Below, piece by piece: positions 38,601 through 47,600 of a stretch of 64,000 bases of DNA; positions within the stretch are counted from its first letter, which is position 1; the number at the start of each line of letters is the position of its first letter. The notes under the pieces were generated by a model. It saw only the letters and a list, made by a program, of their open reading frames with translations. It was not told the origin of the DNA and did not search any database. Both the position numbers and the translations under genes were made by a program. The stretch is from Opisthorchis felineus (taxonomy: Eukaryota; Platyhelminthes; Trematoda; Opisthorchiida; Opisthorchiidae). The DNA lies in contig SJOL01006491.1 in NCBI GenBank assembly GCA_004794785.1, forward strand, positions 649,041-713,040, in the 5' to 3' direction.

Positions 38601-41600
38601 CTTCACCGCCTTCTGACCGTTTTGAACGACATTATCTCTTTATGTCTTCAGTGTGGCCATGAAACAGTCGACTTAGGCAGGTCTTTCTTTAAATTTCTTT
38701 ATCACCGTGTGAGTTGAATTCAGGTGCATACTAGTCCGAGTTGTGATGAACTGAAGTCACGTCCTTCATGGAGAACAATGTAGATCAGCTGATTGAAACC
38801 AAATTCAACCGTTTCAGATAATCTGTCGCAATCGAGGAACCTGCATACATTCACCAGACAATAGCGCTTTCAGATGCATTTGCACGTTTGGCTGGTATGG
38901 TGATTTCTGTGAACTTCGTGATGTTCGCGTTTGGTAAGTATAAACCCCCTCTGGTTCACAGTGACGTTTTTTCGAATGCCTGGACTGTCCTGAAACATGC
39001 GGAGTTTTGGAATACCTCACTGTGCTGGAAAGTCCTTTCTCAGGCATCTCTGTCCACATTTAGTTCTTACAATACTTGGTAGTTGAACCCATGGTGTGAG
39101 AACACAAGAAAAACCAAGGCAAAGCGTAATGACACGCAGTTAAGTCAGCTGCTTCAGAACGCAAAAATAAAGCGTCATCGTCTACAGAAGACGTTGTTCG
39201 GGAGTGAGACTTTCGTTGCATTGTTCTGGCTAGGAAATGCTAGGAACTGAAAAAGTAACGACCCATTCGGTGGTGAATTGGCGTTGAACTTTTCGCAACG
39301 GCAAAACGCTCATGGGCAGATAGCTAGTAGATGAAAGGTGGGCAGTGATGAGACAAGGTTAAACCTGTGTGCGGATTTTGGTTGGACAAGCCCGCACCTG
39401 CGAAACGAAAGTCAGCATCAAAATGTCACCTGCTATTATTTTTTAGATACCTTGTCCGAGTTTATCTCACAAGACAGTATCTTGATTGGAGTGAAATCGA
39501 ATGTTACGTCCACTATATTTCAGTCAGACTCAATGTTTGATGCGACACCAGTCTTCTCAGCCTTATTCGCACCGAATTTGGTGCACTCAAGCTTGCTCGT
39601 CATGTACTAATCGTACATTCCGGAGAACCTCAGTGGAAGCTATGGGCATAGTTACCACATATCATGAACAGCACATTTTGCATTCAGTTCCTGTTTCTTA
39701 CAGTCAACCGGCGAACACAGATAGATATTTTCAGCACACCACTGTTATAACAACGCAGAGGTTCAGTGTTCTACACCTTTATAAGGCTGGGACTGGTACC
39801 ATTCAAAACGAGCATTTGGTTACGTATTGCGGACACTACTTGCCAGTGGCGTTGAGTCCACCCCAATAGAACGAAGGCAAAAGCGGTCATTAATGTAGAC
39901 TTCGGTCTCCACGGCCACATTTCCAAAGCAATTTTAATATTAAGCTCGACGTATACTCCCACTTTTCATCTGAAATTTCTCCGCCGATAGCAGCAGACGT
40001 CTTTAGTTCTGTTATACTAGTGTGAGATGCCTTGATAACGCCATCCTGTTACCATAGTTTGTCATACGTCAATGTAGAAGAAAGGAAAGCTATCTGTTGT
40101 GAGAATTTGCATTCGTCTGGGTCTTGGCAGTCTTCCATAGGTCATTTGAAAGCTTTAGTTTCATGTGCGTGGGAAGTGGCAGTCGTTTAGTCGTGTGAAG
40201 TCTGTTCCTAATCCAGAAGTTCCCTGTTGAATATATATACAGCATACCAATTATCAATACTATCATTCGTCTGATACTGCTTTTTGTCGATTACATAGTT
40301 GATTCATCTATCACCTAGGACCGTAATCTATATTTCCACTTGGTACCGGCAGTCACATTACAAGCACTGTAAACCTGATGGGTAATTTCAGAGGTAGCCT
40401 CCACGTTATGCATTACCAGGTCAGCATGGCACTCTTGGAGCGTGTGCTCTTCCACAATATGTGCTGGGTCAGGCTGGCAGAGGCGTGAGCGAAACTGTCG
40501 GATTCCGGTAAACAAATCCACCGGTTTTGGTGAATGTCGGGGTCACCACTTTGAGCTGCGTCCTTGCGATACTGGGTAAGTTGACTGGTTCAAATCACAT
40601 TCCGCCAGATGTCTCTTATTCAGCCAAAAAACAGTTGTAAGAGCTGAAGATGAATTTACCGTGTGAGAAGCTACGAACTCTGCATTGTTTTAAGAGACAC
40701 TCGAGATCATTGAAGACAAAACGGGTGAAGGGGGTAGTAGTACCAATTTACTGAGGTTGGAGTCGGATTTACTTAGTCCTTCGGGATGATTTCGTGCGCT
40801 GAACTTCTGGAAAAAACAAAAGCCTCATTTAGGCTATTCGAAGTTTTGATTTGGAGTGAATTTCGACGCAGTAGTACAGCAATATCGGCATAACTTGGAC
40901 TATGAAGCCTTCTCTTAAAAGGCACGGAAGTAGAAGTCGGGAAGTTTATTTGAATAAAACGCTTCCATATATGCGGTGCCGATGACCCTTAACAATACCA
41001 AAACACTGGGTACAACTCCAGCGGGACGAACCCCACAAATCTCCTTTATGCGAAAATGCAAACGATATTCACATGTTGCTCTGCATGAAAAATGTTTGCC
41101 ATGAATCGACCAGTAATGTATTATAGTATGATGCCCTTGAAATCCCGGATTTTATTGATATCTAAAAACCAGATAAGCTGGTTTCTGTTCGAACGGTGCA
41201 TTCAGAAGCCGCTTACTTAAAACTAACAGACTGTAGCTTGTATGTCTAAACAAATCAGATAAAGAAGATTGTTTCTTTTTATTTGTTGCTTGTGACTCAA
41301 TAGTGGATAGAAACATTTGCGTTAGTTTTAAGTACAGCTCCCGGTGCAACTCCTCCCGCAAATGTAACAAGGCTACGCGCAGTTTGTTCGAGATTGACTG
41401 TGATTCCAGCTGTCCGAATGATCAATTTCTCATTAGGAACGAAGAACCACTAACAAAATGATGCTCTACACACTATGTTTTACCTGTGAAAGATGAGCGC
41501 CTAATTTCCTACTGGTGATTTGCTGGGTCCCTTCGAAAGTAAGCCTGATAATCGTGCTGCGTGTGCACCGAACTGACAGTAGCTGCCTCAACTGTGGTGA

Positions 41601-44600
41601 AGCACCTTGAATGAATAATTCTTGGATGAATTGCAGGTTACTTTCGCTGGCTATGACATAGATTTACGGATTTCTATCAATCTGGCTGGACGCAAATAGC
41701 TTACACTGGATATGCGAAAATTCCATTCATGTAAGAAAATTAGAACGGACGTTTTCAAAACAAAGAGTTAGCGCAGACGTTCACAAATTTCCCTTTGGTA
41801 AATCAAGCCACAACTATCTACAAATAGAATAAATGCATTTCGAATGCTAAGTTCTATTAATCACCTCCGTTCCAGATGTGTGCATCCACTACGAAGTTTC
41901 CTTCCAACTGCCAAATTGGTCGTTCTCTTCTCCATCTACCTACTTGGACTGCAGCTCGCAGTTGGCGTCGTCTATCTGTTACTTCGATTTGAAATGTATT
42001 CATCAAGGTCAGCAGAAGAAACGACTGATGAAAGCGTTTCCGATTCATTGTGATTTGACCCGTGTGCAAGCTGCCGTAATTTTCTACTCGGAATTTTCAT
42101 GATGTAATGGTACATCTCTATGGGACTTTGATATAATGTTATTTGTGACTTCAGAATGGTACGTGTGCCCTCGATCTCCTATGGACTTTGTTTGTTTCAG
42201 GCCCCTGGAGCGGTTTAAAAGATTTTCGGTAACCAACGGTTGCCATTTACGTAAATTTACACGGCGTACAAGTCGAGTGAGTAGAATTTTTGGGTTCTGG
42301 ACCAGCTGAGATCAGTGGTATGTCCGTACGTTTCAGTTCCGAATCCTGTAACGTGCAGCAGGTCGTTCGATTCTGAACAAAAGGATGGTTGACTCAGTAA
42401 TTTGGACTGGTGAAGTCTGTATGTAGTCAAACCTCCGTGACTGGTAGACATTCCTTACTGTCATCCAATGAACAATCACCGACAAATCCTCCAACATCTT
42501 TTGATGGTTTGACAGGAGAACCGTCTGGTCTGGGTTCCCGGGTTTACTGCTTTCGATGCCCCTACAAAATTACTTTCTATGGCCTGTTATTTATTCTTAT
42601 TTGTCATATTTTGATTTATGTATGTACGTATCTGCAAATAACCCACCTTCAAGTTATCGATGAGGATGAGAATAGGGCTTGTACATTACAGACAAGACGA
42701 AAATAGGCAATCAGGATCGTTAGAAGCGTCCGTGCACAATAGCACTGTGAGTAGTGGCTTCAGAAATGTTGGTTTAAGGTTACTCACGCAGCCTACTCGT
42801 GCGTGCATCATCATGTCCCTAAAACTCAGGATACAAGTTTAATGGCTGTTTGACCCTGGAAATATGTTGGATGGTGCGTAAACGTAATTGTTGTTTGCAA
42901 CTGCATCGCAGTCCTAACACTCTTAGTGTATCAGATGACATAGACTGGCATTCTGGTGGGAGACCAAAACCTGAATAGGCGAAGCGGAATGAAAACAGAA
43001 CAACAGCTCGAGACTTAGAATGGAGGAGAAAGCGATGCAGTAAGCAGGATTAGTCTTCTTTAAAATTGTGTAAAACCAAGAATGTAGGCAGTAGGTTCCA
43101 AACATTTACCCTAAAATCACACGCCTATATTGATGTATAAGTTCTTCTGCTGTAAACCGTGTTCTGCTTACTCGTACAGTTTTGTTACGATTTTCGTGAA
43201 TTTTACTGGGTTAGACTGCTGCTTACTGGTGAGCACCAGCTCTCAGATTGCAGAATAATAGGTCCTGTGGTCCATGTAGTAGATGCCAGGTGACGATCAG
43301 CCTTCACATGAAATTAGAAGATTAGTGAATATTTTTTTCAAAGCCTCGGAAGCTGTCTTCAAATCGGAAGACGTTTTTAGGCTAATATGTGAACAATCAG
43401 CCACTATTACTCCCAATTAGCATACTTTGACGTTATTTATCAGGTGCATAAATGACACCGTTTAACCTCATTCACTGGGGCGAGGGCATAATGTAGGAGC
43501 AGTTGTAACCAGTTTGACCAAAATATTAATTGCGGATCAAACTAGTGAACAATGGATCCTTTAAAGACTTACTTATAAATAATAACACAATGACTGTCAT
43601 ACCAACCAAATGGAACATGCGGACTGAGCCATTGTTTCAGTCAGGATGTTGAGGCTGGATTGAAAAGACAGACCTTCCGGTCAGTAAGTCCACAGCTAAA
43701 CTAGTGAGCTCCCTCGATTTCTTAAATTCGTAACTCGTGCCATAAAACTACTTTTTTGTTAAAAAAATATTTGTTTAAAAAAAAATACAAACTAGGACAA
43801 ACCCACTGACTTACCTTTCCACCCGGAAAATATTGACTCCAAAACATTATTTACGTCAGGAAGTCTCGATATTAGAGCAAATTTTAAAGTTCCTAAGCTG
43901 ACAGAATACTAGTATTTCAAACAACCTAGGCTTTCATCGCTCTATAAGCTATAGTATTAGATACATAAACACAAATATTTTGACGCCAGTTAGCTTTCAC
44001 ATTCCTGCGAGAATCCATCTGGGAGAGGTCTCATCGGTTTGTCTGCAGACGATTTCCCTTCCACTTTAAATTCAGCTGATTCAACTGGTTCATAAGATGA
44101 AATACAGCCCTAATCACTTCAACATCATGAGTAGCCACTTCAGGAACAGTAAGAACAATCGTGCTGCTGCCACGCCTGGTTCATTGAATGATCCTCACCA
44201 TGTGAAACAAGCAACGGGGATGAGGTTTCCAGGCGTCTTACATACAGAACCCTCACATTAGAGTAGGAAAGCCAGAGGTACCAAAAAACAAGGCACGGTC
44301 GACTCGCATTCTCTCAATGAGGTTGAAGTGTACTCAAGCGTCGGTCACGAATAAAGAATGCCTACCAAGCGTCCGTCCCAGACAGAATAAAACAAGGAAG
44401 CACGTGATCTATGAATCAAGCCTGAGTAAACGTACAGTGAGAAACAAAAAAATTATATGTTCACATACATGTTCACCTGCTGAGACGTACAAATTCGGAT
44501 GAGTCCAGCGTGTGCTGGTAGAGTAGTAGTAACACGCTCGCCTCGCATGTCAGATGTGCGGAGTTCAACCCCCGGCCGGACCATAGGATATGCACTGCTG

Positions 44601-47600
44601 ATGAGCTCTAATAAGAGCGAAACTCGAGTCCAGTGCTTCCCCCCTTTGGTGTGGACTCACCAGAATGATTGCGTCAGGACAGGGGGGAGATTGTTCTAAT
44701 GAGAGTCATGTGAGTATGTGTTCTAAAAAATCCCGCAACCACCAACACCTGGAAAGAATATATAACTGCTAGATCGATATCTTGCTGACCTGCACTCGTA
44801 AAATCAACAGATGTAGTGGATGGGGAGCGCACATCCGTGCTAGACAAAGCGAGGCACTGAACATACCTGCTGAACCCCTGGTCAAACCTTTCGAATAGCA
44901 TGATTAACGTGGTTGGTTGTGATACTTTGAAACGGATTCGTACCCTGTTTCGTCATCGTTAAAGCAGTCTCGCTAACTTTCGGTGTAATAATAGAATAGT
45001 CTGACGACCAAAAGTAGCTTCCAGAATGCTTGAGAGGTTGTGTGGATAGTTGTATCCACCTATTCCTGTGATATGGAAGTAAATAACAGAGGAAGTTTGC
45101 GTAAAACGTGATGATACTGTTTTTAAGCGGGGCGATCTAGTATCAATGTAGGATGTGTTTACTAGAATCTGCGTGGTAAATGACCCTCGGAAATTAAGCG
45201 TATAGAGTTTTTATATTTCGTTACAACTCACCTTTGATTTTGGATGAATCTCCTAAAATACTCATTCAGTATATCCAAGTATCAATGAAGTTAGAAGGCT
45301 TTTGTAGGATGGTATCGTTTGGAATGCTTTTGCCAACCATGGCACGCCCTACATAAATAATGAACAAGTGAACGTAAGGCTAGAAATTCAAAATAAACTC
45401 AAAATTCAAATTATTCCTGAAATGAACACAGCACAAAACCAGGTCACGCGGATGGAGTTGACGTCTGACTCAGGTCTGTGGGCAAAGCCCTGATCTAAAT
45501 CATGCACTCTTCAAAGCTCGAAGGTGGGCTTCGTGCTTGCCGTAAAGTGTTTAAATGCTACCGAACTGTCAATCTGATGACGACAGTTTATAAGCTGGTT
45601 GGCGGGAAAATGAGATTCCAGCCAAACGTTGATGAATTCATCATTATTCACATCACAGTGTACTATTGATTGGGACTTCCGCTATACCAGATGATCATGC
45701 TTTGTTGGTCCGTCACCATAGCTAACAGTCCGTGTTAGACAGTAACAATTATACGCAAAATTGGTCATACCCAGGGTTTATGTTATCACGCATATTTTAC
45801 ACATATAAATATATAAATATATATATATATCAGGCTTGTTAGTGTGCGTTTTGTAGGTCTACATTTTCAACATTTGCATCGGGTTCATTGTCCGCAAGCG
45901 TACGTTTTCATCTCTAGGTCATTCGAATGAGCAAGTCATTCGGAAGACATGCATCAGCAGGAAATGTGGCATCATAACAATGCCCAGAGTCATCGTTTAC
46001 ATTGTACGACTTAACCCTGAATTTAGTCCATTCTTAAAGAATAAATCTGTCAACTGGAACCAATATGAGGCGTTTAAAGTTGATGGGTTACTATGATTCA
46101 CTAACTCACATACATGCGGAAGCAATTTTCTGTTAGGCCCTTACTCGCCAAACAAACAAGGAATAGACCGTGTTTTGGAGAAACGCACTTTAAAGCCACC
46201 TAGTGTACGCTCCCTTTGAAGATACAATGAGTATACTGATCTTAGAATCTTCGACGTCTTAACAGATCACTGGCTTTTATCGAATATAACAAATTCAACT
46301 ACTTCACCATATCTAAACATGGCATAGTATTTATAAGGTCGCTGAAAGCCCTCAAGCAGCCCACGACATGTTTAGTCTCCGTTGATGTAGTTTCCGAGTT
46401 TCCGTCAACCTCATGTTCTACTTAACCCAAATTGGACAGGATTTGATGTGTGGTCTCATTTGCCTACAAATTTGGTCCTTCAGGAGACTCAGCTGCGTCC
46501 AGCTGAATCTCTCGTTTATGAATGGTTCCAAGAAGGGCGAAACCGGTCGTGGACTGTCGAAGAGCCTTTAGCAACCTTATGATTTAGTGTGCTCCATCTA
46601 GATAACAAGTATCCATATTATTTAGAACACTCGCCTATTAATGTTTGCCTTTGCTGTAGGCAAAGAGACTCGAGGGGATGCTACACACCTATCTCGAGAG
46701 ACAGAATGCATCAAATTGTGTGTAGAGATCGGTAGGATGATTATTCCAATATGAATGGAGGTGAAGCGTCGAGGTCTTTATAATTTGCTGGCCAACAACA
46801 ATGCCGCCGAACAAATGTACACTGTGTTCTCGAAAACAAAACGCTTCGTGAAATAGACACCACACCCTTGGACCGGGTCTCATGTTGTATGAGCATGAAA
46901 AATTCATGAGATTCCAAGAAGTCAGACAAAAATGCCTTTTAGCAGAACGTAGGCGAGTGCTTAAGAACCCAAGGTTAGTTTTGCATGGCGCAAAACAGAG
47001 TACAAGCCTCTGTCCGTCATCCTTCAATGGTTAATAATAAAGAAAGTTTAATTTTAGCAAGCTCAAATGAGTTTTACTGTCTGGAACACAGAATGCATCG
47101 GAAGCGAACACACGCGATAAAAATCCTAAGAATGAGGTGTTTTGTACAGCTGTGGTATAGACACTTTTCCCCTCAGATTGTATTCAGAATTTATCAATGT
47201 GTCGAAATGTTGGTAGCTCGGGTGTGTGTACTGGTGGTTGATCAGATGGTCGTTGATCTGTTCACCGAGGTTGGCAATTGGCTTGCGTACCGACAATGTC
47301 TCCTTGACTGGGGACGAAACGTTTGCAAACTAATTGCCAAGCTCGGCGAACAGGTCAACGACCATCTGATCAGCCATCAGAAGTTATCAAGTTGTCCATG
47401 GCCAAATACTGAATGAGAACTTTTTGGGTGCTTCCAAGTCTAGAGCAAATTATGGATACACGGTATGCAGTTGATGCATCTCGCCTGTTCGCAGATGATG
47501 CAGTGCTGCGTTTTATGGTAAAAGACACTCAAACAGCTCAGTTCCAAACAACAGTAGAACAGTCGGTTGAAAAGAGTAATAACTCATCCACCGACAAATA

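Noticed and set aside
46985..47416. 143-codon plus-strand frame
   Set aside because: Its second half runs through the inverted-repeat foldback element and ribozyme relic. No domain or splice borders.
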